A stretch of 64,000 nt of DNA from Dysosmobacter sp. Marseille-Q4140 (GCA_018228705.1 CP073694.1:930001-994000), one strand, 5' to 3'; shown: positions 41,072 to 50,054, numbered from the stretch's first letter. Made by a program: numbers and translations. Notes: a model not told the origin generated them from the letters alone.

Positions 41072-41168
41072 ATATAGATCCTGGCCACGGCCGGGGCCCC
41101 CCTGTTCTGCGGTGCGCTCCGGAGCGTGCCGATCACATAGATATCTCAAACGAAAAGGAGTGATTGAC

Positions 41169-41702
41169 TTGGGTATCAGCAACTGCTGCGTGTTCGGAAA
41201 ATATGAGGGCCTCTATTTCATCGACTACGATGACATCCATGTATTCCGCCATAAGGACTGCGACCCGGACGGCTCCGCCGAGGCCAGATTCCTGCGCGAT
41301 CTGGACTACGGGGAACTGACGGGCGGCGACTGGATCTTTGATGACCTGGCCACACAGTTTGTACAGCAGGAGATCCTGGACTCCTTCACCAGCGACTTCC
41401 TGCGGATGTTCCCCAACTTCAGCAAGACCTGCCCAGACCTGTGGATCTCCCGGAGCCAGAAGGCCATCCTGGAGAGCCCTCTCTTTTACCTCTGTCTGGA
41501 GGACAACAACTGGTCGCTTGCTGTGGAGCTGATCCAAAAAGAGCCGCCGCAGGGCCGGTCCTACGCGGCCCTCCAGGCCAGGTGCTACCAGCGGTACTTG
41601 ACAGGGATCGCGCGGTGCCTTCTAAACCATCTGCCCACCATAGGGCTCTATGCGGGTCCCTGGACTTCCGGGCGCCTCAGGCGCGAAGAACTGAGCGCAT
41701 GA
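41169..41702 (+). CDS. Hypothetical protein, TTG start, 177 aa
   Basis: This soluble protein is rich in acidic and aromatic residues (YEGLYFIDYDDIHVF, FDDLATQFVQQEILDSFTSD) and has a C-terminal helical part. AAGGAG lies 8 bases before TTG 41169, which is therefore taken as start. It is the first gene of the leader-D operon. No domain is recognised. Confidence 0.7.
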   Translation: MGISNCCVFGKYEGLYFIDYDDIHVFRHKDCDPDGSAEARFLRDLDYGELTGGDWIFDDLATQFVQQEILDSFTSDFLRMFPNFSKTCPDLWISRSQKAILESPLFYLCLEDNNWSLAVELIQKEPPQGRSYAALQARCYQRYLTGIARCLLNHLPTIGLYAGPWTSGRLRREELSA

Positions 41703-41756
41703 CGCCGTCAGGACAAGCACGCCAAACCATCGGACATCTGATTGAGGAGGTTCCAT

Positions 41757-42014
41757 ATGAAAAATGATAATTCACCGGCTGCTGTGTACGAGCGGTTCAA
41801 ATTGGAGTGGATGCTCGCGCACGGGTACACGCTCCAGCACCTTGTGGCAGAACTGGAAAAGCTCCGGGAGGAGTCACCAGACATGTCTCTGCCCGACATC
41901 TTTGCCGACTGGGAGTTTGGCTATGGGTTCGGCTCCGAGATCTGGCCCTGCTTTGAAGAATTTCTGGATTGCGAATACAAGGAAAGGATGGCTTGCGGCC
42001 ATGATGAACAGTGA
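41757..42014 (+). CDS. Small hypothetical protein, 85 aa
   Basis: This is a helical protein with aromatic residues (YERFKLEWMLAHGYTLQHL, FADWEFGYGFGSEIWPCFEE). GAGGAGG lies 6 bases before ATG 41757. It overlaps the following gene by 14 bases. The family is not assigned. Confidence 0.7.
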   Translation: MKNDNSPAAVYERFKLEWMLAHGYTLQHLVAELEKLREESPDMSLPDIFADWEFGYGFGSEIWPCFEEFLDCEYKERMACGHDEQ

Positions 42015-42492
42015 ACCCAAGCGGCTGTGCGGCCGCTATCTGGCCGAGAACAAAGACGACTTCCTGAAGGCCTATCACATCGTCGTGGATGTGAAGGAAA
42101 CCGACAAATCCTACATCATGCAGCTGGTCGAGTTCAACAGCCGGTACAGCGCCAGCCATATCTCCCTCCTGTTCTCCAAGTCCAAGCGGGTGGTGCTCAG
42201 TAAGAAAAAGGGAGGTTTCGCCATCAGGAGCTGGAGCGATGATAGCTTTACGTTTTACCCCTTTCAGGCTGGGACCCCCTATTACTTTGAGAAACTCCCC
42301 GGCACTGGCGGTAAGGAGGAACATGCTGTCCAGGAAGTCAAGCCCATTCAAGATGACTGCCTTGAATGCGAGTCCAAGGACTGCGCCTATAACCGGGACG
42401 GCATCTGCCGCTTTTCCAAAGTCTTTGACCGGGGCCCCTCTATCACCGTGGAGGACGGCTGCACAGAATTTGTCATCCGCCACACATACTGA
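42001..42492 (+). CDS. Hypothetical protein with cysteine cluster, 163 aa
   Basis: The N-terminal 100 residues form a mixed fold (AYHIVVDVKETDKSYIMQLV, FSKSKRVVLSKKKGG); the C-terminal 60 hold a cysteine cluster (CLECESKDCAYNRDGIC) that could bind metal. Start 42001 is the first of two adjacent ATGs. The function is unknown. Confidence 0.65.
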   Translation: MMNSEPKRLCGRYLAENKDDFLKAYHIVVDVKETDKSYIMQLVEFNSRYSASHISLLFSKSKRVVLSKKKGGFAIRSWSDDSFTFYPFQAGTPYYFEKLPGTGGKEEHAVQEVKPIQDDCLECESKDCAYNRDGICRFSKVFDRGPSITVEDGCTEFVIRHTY

Positions 42493-42524
42493 ACACAGAA
42501 TAGCCATTAGAGGAGGAATCACAA

Positions 42525-43160
42525 ATGCAGTTTGCAGAAATCAGACACGATTACATCTGGGGTGAGGCGGTCGAAAACGGACTCAACCATCGGGCCGGCG
42601 ATCCCCTGCTCGCCGCAGTTTCCATTGACGCATGGGAGACGGGCGACGATGATGAGGAGGGCCGCGTGGTGGCCAATGTCCTGTTGTCCCGGCACGGCGA
42701 CATCATCGTGGACTTCCACGACAACGGTGTGCGGATGGACCAGCAGGTGCTGGAGCACATCGCAGAAGCCAAGACAGATTTGCGGCGGATCTGGGAAGAA
42801 TACACCGCTGCGCAGCGTCAAGCTGCCGTTCATGTCAAAAGCCTGGGCTGCACCGCTGAGCTGGAGATCCCCCGCGATGCGATGGAGCAGATCAACGGCT
42901 ACCTGCACGCCGCATCTGAGGATGCGTACCAGAGTGAGGATCATACCATCACCTACACCGTCCAGTTCGCTGACGGGAAGCAGATGGATATAAAGTGCTG
43001 TGGATGCCAGGATGAACCGTCCTGGACGGAAGCAGTCCTGTTCGATGAGGATGGCAGCCAGCTGTGCTGCACGGAGCCGGGCGACAGCTTTGACGGCCCC
43101 TGGGAACTGCAGCACGCAGGAATCCGCTACACTGTGACCATCAAAACCGAACACACCTGA
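42525..43160 (+). CDS. Hypothetical protein, 211 aa
   Basis: This acidic soluble protein has an N-terminal segment MQFAEIRHDYIWGEAVENGL, a helical middle (LEHIAEAKTDLRRIWEEYTA) and a beta-rich C-terminus. GAGGAGG is 6-9 bases before the ATG. It is the last gene of the leader-D operon, ended by a strong terminator. I recognise it only as a recurrent element-encoded type. Confidence 0.7.
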   Translation: MQFAEIRHDYIWGEAVENGLNHRAGDPLLAAVSIDAWETGDDDEEGRVVANVLLSRHGDIIVDFHDNGVRMDQQVLEHIAEAKTDLRRIWEEYTAAQRQAAVHVKSLGCTAELEIPRDAMEQINGYLHAASEDAYQSEDHTITYTVQFADGKQMDIKCCGCQDEPSWTEAVLFDEDGSQLCCTEPGDSFDGPWELQHAGIRYTVTIKTEHT

Positions 43161-43170
43161 CAATCAGGCA

Positions 43171-43209
43171 GCGGGGGCCTTCCCAAACTTGGGAGGGCCC
43201 CCGCTTTTC
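43171..43209 (+). terminator. Terminator of the leader-D operon
   Basis: GCGGGGGCC.TCCC ... GGGAGGGCCCCCGC followed by TTTTCTC on the plus strand. Confidence 0.85.
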
Positions 43210-43297
43210 TCTGTTCAGGTGCAGGACGCTCAGGACCTGTACATATTATGTTATTCTGGCGGTGAATCCGCAGGGACAACTTATTGAACCGGGGAAA

Positions 43298-44497
43298 TCA
43301 CCACTGCTCATCAAGCAGGAAGTCTGCCAGATGGACGATTCGAATGCCATTCTCGTTGCCTACATCCAGGCTGTTTGTGGTGACCACGTATTTGGGGTAG
43401 TGATCTTGGATCTCCATGAGATTGCCAATCTCTCGGTCAGAGTTCTCCGGAAGCTGGACGCAGACCTGGACGTAGATCTTCTCATCCCGCCGGATACCGA
43501 TGAAGTCGATTTCTTTGGCGGCGTTCTTCCCAATATAGACCTCGTAGCCCCGGCGCTTCAGCTCCAGGAACACGATGTTCTCCAAGGCCCCGTCCAGCAT
43601 CTTCCGGTCGTAGCCCAGGAGGCAGTATTTCAATGTGACGTCAGCCAGATAATACTTCTCCTGGGTAGCCAGGACAGCCTTCCCCTGGATGTCATAGCGG
43701 TGGCAGGGGTAGATGATGAACGCCTGCTCCAGCCAGCGCAGGTAGTTGTAGATGGACTCCACAGAGACCGTGCGGTGCTCATTGCGCAGGAACTTGGTGA
43801 TGGAGCTGGCCGAGAAGGTCTTGCCCATGTTTTCCATCAAATACTTCACTACCCGGTCGAACAGATCCTGCTTGTTGATCCGGTGCCGTTTGACAATATC
43901 CCGGGAGACAACTGTGTGATAGATGCCATTGACGATCTGGTAGGCGCTCTGGGTATCATATCTACCAAGAGCGATGATGGGAAACCCACCGAAGCGGATA
44001 AAATCCTCCAGCAACTCTTTCGGCGTCCGGGGATCGCCTGCCTTAAAGTCCAGGAACTCCCGGAAGGACAACGGGTAGACCGGAATGGAAACATAGCGTC
44101 CAGTGAGGTAGGTGGAGATCTCACTGGACATCAGTTTGGAGTTGGAGCCGGTAACGTAGATATCCACGTCAGCCCCCTCCAGCAGACTGTTGACCGTCTT
44201 CTCCCAGCCCTTGACCTCTTGGATCTCATCTAACAGCAGATAGCAGCGGCCCTTCCCCTGTATCTGCAGCTTCAGATCATCGTACATGTCCTTGGCGGAA
44301 ATATCCGCCGGAATATCCATTTCTGTATAGCGCTTCTTGATGATTCGGTCCTCCGGCACCCCACGACGCCGCAGTTCGTCAGCCAGCATCTCAAAGATGG
44401 TGGACTTCCCGCAGCGCCGCACCCCAGCCAGGATCTTCACCAGCGGCTGGTCGATGAACGGGGCAATCGCCTCAATATAGGAAGGTCTTAAAATCAT
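43298..44497 (-). CDS. AAA_14/DUF4143-family ATPase (copy 1)
   Basis: This 399-residue protein has Walker A GVRRCGKS (25-32), Walker B YLLLDEIQEVKGWEK, the RGG-like FIRFGGFPIIAL stretch, and a C-terminal DUF4143 domain ending in a nuclease-like ENIVFLELKRRGYEVYIGK/EIDFIG region. These stand-alone ATPases are common, often multi-copy, in gut bacteria; their role is unresolved. Start 44497 has a G-rich ribosome site. It has its own promoter. A second copy lies at 46273. Confidence 0.9.
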   Translation of the reverse strand: MILRPSYIEAIAPFIDQPLVKILAGVRRCGKSTIFEMLADELRRRGVPEDRIIKKRYTEMDIPADISAKDMYDDLKLQIQGKGRCYLLLDEIQEVKGWEKTVNSLLEGADVDIYVTGSNSKLMSSEISTYLTGRYVSIPVYPLSFREFLDFKAGDPRTPKELLEDFIRFGGFPIIALGRYDTQSAYQIVNGIYHTVVSRDIVKRHRINKQDLFDRVVKYLMENMGKTFSASSITKFLRNEHRTVSVESIYNYLRWLEQAFIIYPCHRYDIQGKAVLATQEKYYLADVTLKYCLLGYDRKMLDGALENIVFLELKRRGYEVYIGKNAAKEIDFIGIRRDEKIYVQVCVQLPENSDREIGNLMEIQDHYPKYVVTTNSLDVGNENGIRIVHLADFLLDEQW

Positions 44498-44517
44498 TAC
44501 GCCACCCCCTTTGCTAT

Positions 44518-44575
44518 AGTATACCAAACTGGGCCTCGAATAACAACACTTTTTCGTGTGTAACACGAAAAAGTT
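44518..44575 (-). promoter_or_regulatory. Promoter and palindrome of AAA_14 copy 1
   Basis: TTGTTA (44541-44546), 17 bases, TATACT (44518-44523) on the minus strand. A perfect palindrome ACTTTTTCGTGT-GTA-ACACGAAAAAGT (44549-44575) abuts the -35. A related ACTTTTTCGG lies upstream of copy 2. Confidence 0.6.
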
Positions 44576-44672
44576 TATACATCACCGAGATTTTTCCTGA
44601 CAGACTAATCCCCATGCGCAGGAGGCATACCGCGACCCTCCATTTTGGCACTGACTTCTGGTAGGAGTAGTC

Positions 44673-44701
44673 TTGCCATATGTTTGTATCGCCGTTATAA
44701 T
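44673..44701 (+). promoter_or_regulatory. Promoter of the SEC-C gene
   Basis: TTGCCA (44673-44678), 17 bases, TATAAT (44696-44701). The promoter looks like that of leader copies D and J, but the conserved hairpin and terminators are absent downstream. Confidence 0.6.
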
Positions 44702-44762
44702 TCAAGGTGAGAGAATTGCGCAAAATCCGCTCCAATGTCCCCTGTTCTCTGGAGGCAAGGCA

Positions 44763-45761
44763 ATGATAAAAGACGGACAATTCTATATCGACTTCCCGGA
44801 GCCTTATAAACGACGGGAACTAAACTCCAAGTACCGGGAGATCCCACTGAAGGATACGACTTCACGACAGCTGAGGAAGTACTTCAATGCGATGGCTAAC
44901 CTCTATGGGATCATTCCCCTTCGGAAAGCATATGAGATTATCTCTTCTCAAAGCCCGAAACTGGTGACGCGGGACGAGTTCCTGGCCTTTTCGGAAATCG
45001 CCCGCCATGAGTGCGAGGACTACTATATCCTGGGCCTTGACGAACTCTATGTGGACGGGAAACTCAAAGATGTCCTGGACCGAGAGATCATAGATGTCTC
45101 GCTCATTGGTGATGGGTTGGACAGATACCATGCACTCCTGAAAAGTCAGCAGGGAAAGCCCTACTATGTTCCATCGAAAGCCCAACTGCTGGCCTACGAT
45201 GACGCCTTCTACTGTGAGCCGACAGAGGAAACAAATCAGATGCGGGAGTTCATAGAGACTCGGCTGCAGCTGCCAGAGTGGAAAAAGGCTGAGGTCTTTG
45301 ATGAACTCGTCTTCGGTATCCGCTGCGCTGATGCCGATTTCCCGCAGGTCCAGGAGCGGCTGACGGCGATGGGTGTCCACTTTCCTCGTCGGAGGGATTT
45401 CCAAACTTTCATCGAACGATATCAGGCTTTCCACAACACCACCAGGATGCAGAGCAACCGTGGCTATACCCCCAACGAGCTTTTCGACCTCTTGCCTTGT
45501 GAAGAACAGATGCCCCAGACGCTGTCGTTCGGCCCGAATATCAAGAAGGCGCTTGCGGAAGGAAGTATGAATGCAGAGGAGCTGCGGCGAGGGATCATGG
45601 AGGCTGACCTGCCCAGCGAACAGCTGCGGCTGAGCCTCCTGAAGGAACTGGCCGAGGCAGCCCCTGCAAAGCCGGTGGGAGAGAAGAAGCCGAAGATTGG
45701 CAGGAATGATCCATGCCCTTGCGGGAGCGGCAAAAAATACAAGAAGTGCTGCGGCAGATAG
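44763..45761 (+). CDS. SEC-C motif protein, 332 aa
   Basis: A large N-terminal region of helices ([20 protein letters not shown]) is followed by a C-terminal SEC-C zinc motif ([20 protein letters not shown]). SEC-C motifs bind zinc and often mediate ribosome or SecB-type contacts; many occur on accessory proteins of unknown role. GGAGG is 7 bases before ATG 44763. It is monocistronic, with its own promoter and two terminator hairpins after it. Confidence 0.85.
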   Translation: MIKDGQFYIDFPEPYKRRELNSKYREIPLKDTTSRQLRKYFNAMANLYGIIPLRKAYEIISSQSPKLVTRDEFLAFSEIARHECEDYYILGLDELYVDGKLKDVLDREIIDVSLIGDGLDRYHALLKSQQGKPYYVPSKAQLLAYDDAFYCEPTEETNQMREFIETRLQLPEWKKAEVFDELVFGIRCADADFPQVQERLTAMGVHFPRRRDFQTFIERYQAFHNTTRMQSNRGYTPNELFDLLPCEEQMPQTLSFGPNIKKALAEGSMNAEELRRGIMEADLPSEQLRLSLLKELAEAAPAKPVGEKKPKIGRNDPCPCGSGKKYKKCCGR

Positions 45762-45817
45762 CGAATAGGTTTTTGCCAAGGCCGGAGTGGTTTTACATTG
45801 GATCTGAAGACATGATG

Positions 45818-45851
45818 AAAAGCCCAGTACCTTGGAGGTGCTGGGCTTTTG
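45818..45851 (+). terminator. Terminator after the SEC-C gene
   Basis: AAAAGCCCAG ... CTGGGCTTTT pairs around TACCTTGGAGGTG; the T-run follows on the plus strand. Confidence 0.8.
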
Positions 45852-45862
45852 CCATATCAGCA

Positions 45863-45907
45863 TACCGGGGTCTTCCCAATCAGGGAGGATCCCGGTATCC
45901 TCTTTTT
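45863..45907 (+). terminator. Second terminator after the SEC-C gene
   Basis: TACCGGGGTCTTCCC and GGGAGGATCCCGGTA pair around a short loop, then TCCTCTTTTTC on the plus strand. Confidence 0.6.
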
Positions 45908-45923
45908 CTGATTCGTAGACAAA

Positions 45924-46199
45924 TCAGAGGCTTGCTTCGCTCCGCTCAAACTGATGTTGCCCTGCGGGCGCTCCCCCGCTGACATGCTCCTCGGTATCGT
46001 CAAAGTAGTTGGCTACAATATCCGCCAGCAGGCCATACCGGTCAATCTTCCGAATGAGCCTGCGGGCGTCGAGGTGATTGGTGATATAGGTGGGGTCCTC
46101 TGTCAACAGATAACCGACGATCTGGCCGACTGCGTTATACCCCTTTTCCTGGAGCGCCCCATAGACGCGCAGGATATATTCCCGGTTTTCATTTTCCAT
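45924..46199 (-). CDS. IreB-like regulatory protein (copy 2)
   Basis: The 91-residue protein has the IreB core [20 protein letters not shown] and [20 protein letters not shown], clearly related to copy 1 at 27671-27880. It has an extra C-terminal tail of about 22 residues ([20 protein letters not shown]). Start 46199 has GAGAGG about 11 bases upstream. It lacks the N-terminal threonine region of chromosomal IreB. A role in signalling from the element to host envelope control would be conjecture. Confidence 0.78.
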   Translation of the reverse strand: MENENREYILRVYGALQEKGYNAVGQIVGYLLTEDPTYITNHLDARRLIRKIDRYGLLADIVANYFDDTEEHVSGGAPAGQHQFERSEASL

Positions 46200-46272
46200 C
46201 GTACGCATCACCTCTCAGGCATTCCCGGCTGAGGCAAATTCAGATTAGGCGGGCGCGGATCCCGCCCCCGTT

Positions 46273-47589
46273 TCAGTTAAATGCGTCGCAGACCTCCCAG
46301 AGCTGGGAGAGCGCATAGAGGGGCAGATTGATGAGCTTCTCCTGCCTGCGGTAGTCGGACATGGAGGTGCGGACGCCGAAAGGCAGCTCATTGCCGGCGA
46401 CAAAGTGCTTCAGGCTCTTGGCCTGCAGGTTCTCCTCCGCCTTGACCTCCAGCGGGATCACATTCCCGCTGTGCTGGAGGACGAAGTCCACCTCTCCGGA
46501 GGAATTCTCCGCCGACCAGTAGTAGGGCGTGGCGCCCAGATCGGAAACGAGCTGCTGGCAGACATACTGCTCTGTGAGCGCTCCCTTAAACTCGGTGAAG
46601 ATTGCGTTGCCCTTGAGCAGCGTCTTGGCGTCCAGATCCGTCATCGCCGCCAGCAGGCCAACATCCACCAGATACAGTTTGAAGGCCGGAATGTCCTGAT
46701 ATGCCTTCAAGGGAACGGCGCCCTTGGTCACCCTGCCGACCTTGCAGCACAATCCGCAGTCGATCAGCCATTGGATGGCCAGCTCAAAGTCCTTGGCCCG
46801 GGCCCCCTCCCGCAGGACGCTGTAAATGAATTTCTTATTCTCCTTGGCGAGCTGAGAAGGGATTCCGTCCCATACCGTACGGATGCGGGGAATGACGGCC
46901 GTCGGAGCATGCTTGGAAAAGTCCTGCTCGTAGTCTGAGATCAGGCGCTTCTGTACCCGGCGCACGGCAGTCAGGCTCTGCTTGGGCAGGTAGGCGTTCA
47001 CCGCCGCCGGCATCCCACCCACAAAGTAATACGTTCTGAGCAAGTCGATGTACTTGTCCCGGAAGGCGGAGACCATTTCGAAGTCCCGCTGCTCCAGGAG
47101 GCCGAGCAGTTGTTCATTGCCTGTGGCGGACAGAAACTCGGTGAAGGAAAGCGGGTAGAGTTCCATGCTGTCCACCTTGCCCACAGGGAAGGACGTGCCC
47201 TCGTGCATGGTGATCCCCAGCAGCGACCCGGCAGCCAGGATATAGTATCTGTGCCGGCTATCCTCACAGAAATATTTCAGGCTCTGCAGCGCGGCCGGCA
47301 CCTCCTGGATCTCGTCCAGAATAATCAAAGTATTCTCCGGGTCGATCTCCACCCCGCTCTCGATGGCAAGGCCACGCAGGATCCGATCCACATCAAAATC
47401 GCCGGAGAACAGGTTCTGCATCCGCTCATTGCGGTCAAAATTGATATAGGCGCACTGCTCAAACGCAGTCCGGCCAAACTCCTGCATCAGCCAGGTCTTC
47501 CCCACCTGCCGCGCGCCGCGGATGATCATAGGCAGGCGGTACGGATCCTCCTTCCACTCCTGCAGGCGGTTGATTGCATATCGCTTCAT
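46273..47589 (-). CDS. AAA_14/DUF4143-family ATPase (copy 2)
   Basis: This 438-residue protein has Walker A GARQVGKT (25-32), Walker B LIILDEIQEV, sensor/arginine stretches around YILAAGSLLGITMHEG, and a DUF4143 C-terminus with EVDFVLQHSGNVIPLEVKAE, a nuclease-like pattern. Sequence-level similarity to copy 1 is low, so these are independent members, not a recent duplication. GAGGGGGAG is 7 bases before ATG 47589. It has its own promoter. Confidence 0.9.
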   Translation of the reverse strand: MKRYAINRLQEWKEDPYRLPMIIRGARQVGKTWLMQEFGRTAFEQCAYINFDRNERMQNLFSGDFDVDRILRGLAIESGVEIDPENTLIILDEIQEVPAALQSLKYFCEDSRHRYYILAAGSLLGITMHEGTSFPVGKVDSMELYPLSFTEFLSATGNEQLLGLLEQRDFEMVSAFRDKYIDLLRTYYFVGGMPAAVNAYLPKQSLTAVRRVQKRLISDYEQDFSKHAPTAVIPRIRTVWDGIPSQLAKENKKFIYSVLREGARAKDFELAIQWLIDCGLCCKVGRVTKGAVPLKAYQDIPAFKLYLVDVGLLAAMTDLDAKTLLKGNAIFTEFKGALTEQYVCQQLVSDLGATPYYWSAENSSGEVDFVLQHSGNVIPLEVKAEENLQAKSLKHFVAGNELPFGVRTSMSDYRRQEKLINLPLYALSQLWEVCDAFN

Positions 47590-47622
47590 CGCCACACTCC
47601 CCCTCGACCATTTGATACTATC

Positions 47623-47650
47623 AGTATATCGCTTTCTATCAAATAGTCAA
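47623..47650 (-). promoter_or_regulatory. Promoter of AAA_14 copy 2
   Basis: TTGACT (47645-47650), 16 bases, TATACT (47623-47628) on the minus strand, followed by GATAGTATC, resembling the GATACTA repeats after the Fic -10. Confidence 0.6.
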
Positions 47651-47785
47651 CCGAAAAAGTGTATTTAATGTCATAAAGTCCGCATAATTTATGTTATTCA
47701 GCCTGCGGCGTGGGGTTCGCCTCCAGGGCACGCCGTGTTCCGGAGGGCTTCCCATCTGTCGGAGGGCCCTGCCGGCTTGGACAAC

Positions 47786-48178
47786 TCACTTCCGGGGGTG
47801 GTCCGTATATTCTGGATAGCGCAGCTTGACTGCCTCATAGAAGTAGGGGGCAAATTCACAGCAGAACAGATTGTCCGGCGTGAAAGCCTCGGACATCCGG
47901 CCATCCTGCGCCTCCTCCTCCGACTCGTAGCACCACCCGTTCCAGAGATTGAAGGCCATGCGTACGATCCTCGCTGTACCGCCCGTCTGCCAGCCCTCCT
48001 CCAGGGCGGCCGGCCGGATCATCCTTGCCTCCCCGTCAAAGCACCGGGAAAAGTTGGCGCGTGTCTCCTCCGTCATACCGAGCAGGTAGACGAGCGCGCG
48101 ATAATAGGGGTCTGCGCCGCCGTCCACATGGTGGCGGTAGAAGTCCCGGTGCTGCTCGCTGTAAAAAAGTTCTTCCAT
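47786..48178 (-). CDS. DUF6075-like hypothetical protein, 130 aa
   Basis: This soluble protein has the pattern FYSEQHRDFYRHH, YYRALVYLLGMTEETRANF and WQTGGTARIVRMAFNLWNGW, matching a short family (DUF6075 as I recall) common on Clostridial elements. Start 48178 is the best placed ATG, though AAAGGA is about 12 bases away. It lies downstream of the recombinase gene. Confidence 0.65.
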   Translation of the reverse strand: MEELFYSEQHRDFYRHHVDGGADPYYRALVYLLGMTEETRANFSRCFDGEARMIRPAALEEGWQTGGTARIVRMAFNLWNGWCYESEEEAQDGRMSEAFTPDNLFCCEFAPYFYEAVKLRYPEYTDHPRK

Positions 48179-48262
48179 CAATTCTACACATCCTTTCCTC
48201 ACGCCTCGCGCTGGGTCCTCTGCTTGTTCCCTACCTTATTATATATAGGACGCTTAAATCGC

Positions 48263-49099
48263 TCAGAGGCGGTTCGCCTTCTCCTTCATCTTCTCCCGGG
48301 TGGGGTTGGTGTAGAGCAGCGTGGTGTGGACATTGGAGTGGCCCGCCTGGTTTGCCAGATCGGCAATGGTGTATCCATTCTCCAGGGCATTGGAGCAGAA
48401 GAAGTGGCGGAGGGTGTGCGGGGTGATGGACTCCGAATGCTCGTTGAAGATCCGGTTGACCTGGCTCCGGGTCAGGTGGCTGTCACCCCGCCCGGGGAAC
48501 AGATAGGGATTTTCCGTCTTCGGCCGGTTTCTGAGGTACTCCCGCACCGCGTTGACCACCTTATCCCCGAAGTACACCACCCGCATCTTGTCCCCCTTGC
48601 CATGCCGTACCTTGATCTCCCGGGCCGGCAGGGATATGTCCTCCACCCTGAGCGCCAGGCACTCGCTGATCCGCAATCCGGCGTAGGCCAGGATGGTGAC
48701 GATTGCATAGTCCCGGACGCCGCAGTGCTCCAGGATCTCCTGCCGGAACCGCTCCACCTCCTCCCGGCTCACCGTACTGGGGCTGGCATAGGCCAGCTGC
48801 ACCTTCAAATAGTCCTGCTTGTCCAGGACCACCTCCTTTGTATAGCCGGCGGCGATCAGGTAGAGGTTGAAACTGTGCAGGCTGGCCAGCTTGGCGTTGA
48901 CCGAGCGGTTGCTCAGCCCCTTCACCGTGCGCAGGTAGGAGATGTAGTCCAGCACATTGGCCCGCAGGAACATCTTCATCCGCTTCCCAAAGGTCTCCTC
49001 GTGCCAGCGCATATATTCCTTCATGCCCTGGCAGTACGCCTTCACCGTGTTCTCCGACTTCCCCTGCCGGCGCAGGTACTCGCAAAATCCATCCAGCAT
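48263..49099 (-). CDS. Tyrosine recombinase (XerC/D-like)
   Basis: This 278-residue protein has an N-terminal SAM-like core-binding domain and a catalytic domain with the full set: R143 (AYAGLRISE), K168, H228 and R231 (HTLRHFF), H254 (QAGHSNVHTT) and Tyr 263 (LLYTN). It would catalyse site-specific integration, excision or inversion. Start 49099 is favoured by GGGGAGG 8 bases upstream over ATG 49120. AATTATGTTG repeats lie directly upstream (49122-49217). No excisionase is adjacent. Confidence 0.9.
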   Translation of the reverse strand: MLDGFCEYLRRQGKSENTVKAYCQGMKEYMRWHEETFGKRMKMFLRANVLDYISYLRTVKGLSNRSVNAKLASLHSFNLYLIAAGYTKEVVLDKQDYLKVQLAYASPSTVSREEVERFRQEILEHCGVRDYAIVTILAYAGLRISECLALRVEDISLPAREIKVRHGKGDKMRVVYFGDKVVNAVREYLRNRPKTENPYLFPGRGDSHLTRSQVNRIFNEHSESITPHTLRHFFCSNALENGYTIADLANQAGHSNVHTTLLYTNPTREKMKEKANRL

Positions 49100-49121
49100 C
49101 CTTCGGCCCTCCCCGGTCATA

Positions 49122-49217
49122 AATTATGTTGAATTGAGGTTCTCGGCCGGACGCATCAATTATGTTGCATCCACCTGCTCTATTACACGGATGACGGGCC
49201 GGTTTTGCAACATAATT
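49122..49217 (-). repeat. AATTATGTTG repeats upstream of the recombinase
   Basis: The decamer occurs directly at 49122-49131 and 49158-49167 and inverted at about 49208-49217; the inner pair forms a perfect 12-bp inverted repeat AATTATGTTGCA/TGCAACATAATT separated by 36 bases. The promoter of the recombinase lies between the arms. These could be recombinase or repressor sites. Confidence 0.6.
49182..49210 (-). promoter_or_regulatory. Promoter of the tyrosine recombinase
   Basis: TTGCAA (49205-49210), 17 bases, TGTAAT (49182-49187) on the minus strand. The 16 bases around the -10 are identical to those at 15634-15649. Confidence 0.55.
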
Positions 49218-49295
49218 TACCTTATGGCGCGTGATATGCCCGGGGCGGGCAGACGGAGGGGACGCCGTATACCCGCCCCGGGATGTCGGGGATCT

Positions 49296-49544
49296 TCAAT
49301 CAGGTCTGAACCGCTCCATGATGCGGGCGGTCAGCTTGTCCTGGATGCGCTGCTTCAGTTCCGCATCCACGCCGCGGTAGGACTGGCCATACTCGTCGTA
49401 GAAGATCCGTGTGGCCCGCAGCGATATGTAGCCGTCGAAGTGCCGGAGCACCTCGGCCATCGCATCCGGGTCGCCACGGGTCGCGGCGCAGATGGCGTCA
49501 TAGGGCAGCAGCTTCTCTTCCGGGATATTGCTCTTTCTTTTCAT
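49296..49544 (-). CDS. Tn916-type HTH_16 regulator
   Basis: This 82-residue protein matches the HTH_16 family of conjugative-transposon regulators (ICAATRGDPDAMAEVLRHFD, KLTARIMERFRPD). It lies 2 bases after the sigma-like gene, the same order as orf7/orf8 in Tn916-type elements, which regulate transfer. Confidence 0.8.
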   Translation of the reverse strand: MKRKSNIPEEKLLPYDAICAATRGDPDAMAEVLRHFDGYISLRATRIFYDEYGQSYRGVDAELKQRIQDKLTARIMERFRPD

Positions 49545-49545
49545 C

Positions 49546-49962
49546 TTACTCCACCATCCGCTTCTTCAACTCGTTGAACAGGAGCTTCCGGTCCTTCTGG
49601 ATCTTGGACCGGGACAGGCCCAGGAGCGAGGCGATCTCCCGATCCTTGAGCTGGAGGGAGTAGTACAGCAGCAGGATGCTGTACCCCTCGTCGCCGAGCG
49701 CGAGGAGGATCTCCGCCAGGCGGTCATTGCGGATCGGGATCTGATGACCGTAGACGTGGAAGATATACTGCTCCGCCGGATTGCTGTCAAAAGTACAGAG
49801 GCTCGTCAGCACGGTTTCCGGCAAATCGGAAAAGGAGGACTCCCATTCCATCTTCTTCATCAGTTTTCGGAGGTAATCACACCGCTCCCCGTCGATGACC
49901 TTCATGCAGAAGATTTCAAATTGGTAACGGACTCTTCTCTGGGTGCTCTGTGTGGACTCCAT
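49546..49962 (-). CDS. Tn916 ORF7-like sigma factor
   Basis: This 138-residue protein has a C-terminal region-4-like HTH (YYSLQLKDREIASLLGLSRS, KIQKDRKLLFNEL) and a basic N-terminus (TQRRVRYQFEIF). This is the small regulator found with HTH_16 in Tn916-type modules. GGAGG lies 8 bases before ATG 49962. A terminator-like hairpin (50055-50090) lies in its upstream leader. Confidence 0.8.
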   Translation of the reverse strand: MESTQSTQRRVRYQFEIFCMKVIDGERCDYLRKLMKKMEWESSFSDLPETVLTSLCTFDSNPAEQYIFHVYGHQIPIRNDRLAEILLALGDEGYSILLLYYSLQLKDREIASLLGLSRSKIQKDRKLLFNELKKRMVE

Positions 49963-50054
49963 CAAATCACCTCCTCCCCTACCCGCGGAGGCGGTTTCTT
50001 CGTCCCCTTTCGCTCCTTTCCCCGAAAGTGGGCGGCGATTTTGCCACACATGAT

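Noticed and set aside
40930-41163. 77-codon plus-strand frame inside leader copy D
   Set aside because: It runs through both terminator hairpins and lacks a ribosome site.
47684-47790. Possible eighth leader copy (CATAAT ... GCCGTGTTCCGGAGGGC)
   Set aside because: Promoter -35, covarying hairpin and T-run terminator are not convincing, and no plus-strand gene follows.
47735-49132. Plus-strand open frame of 465 codons
   Set aside because: It is antisense to the DUF6075-like and recombinase genes; no ribosome site.
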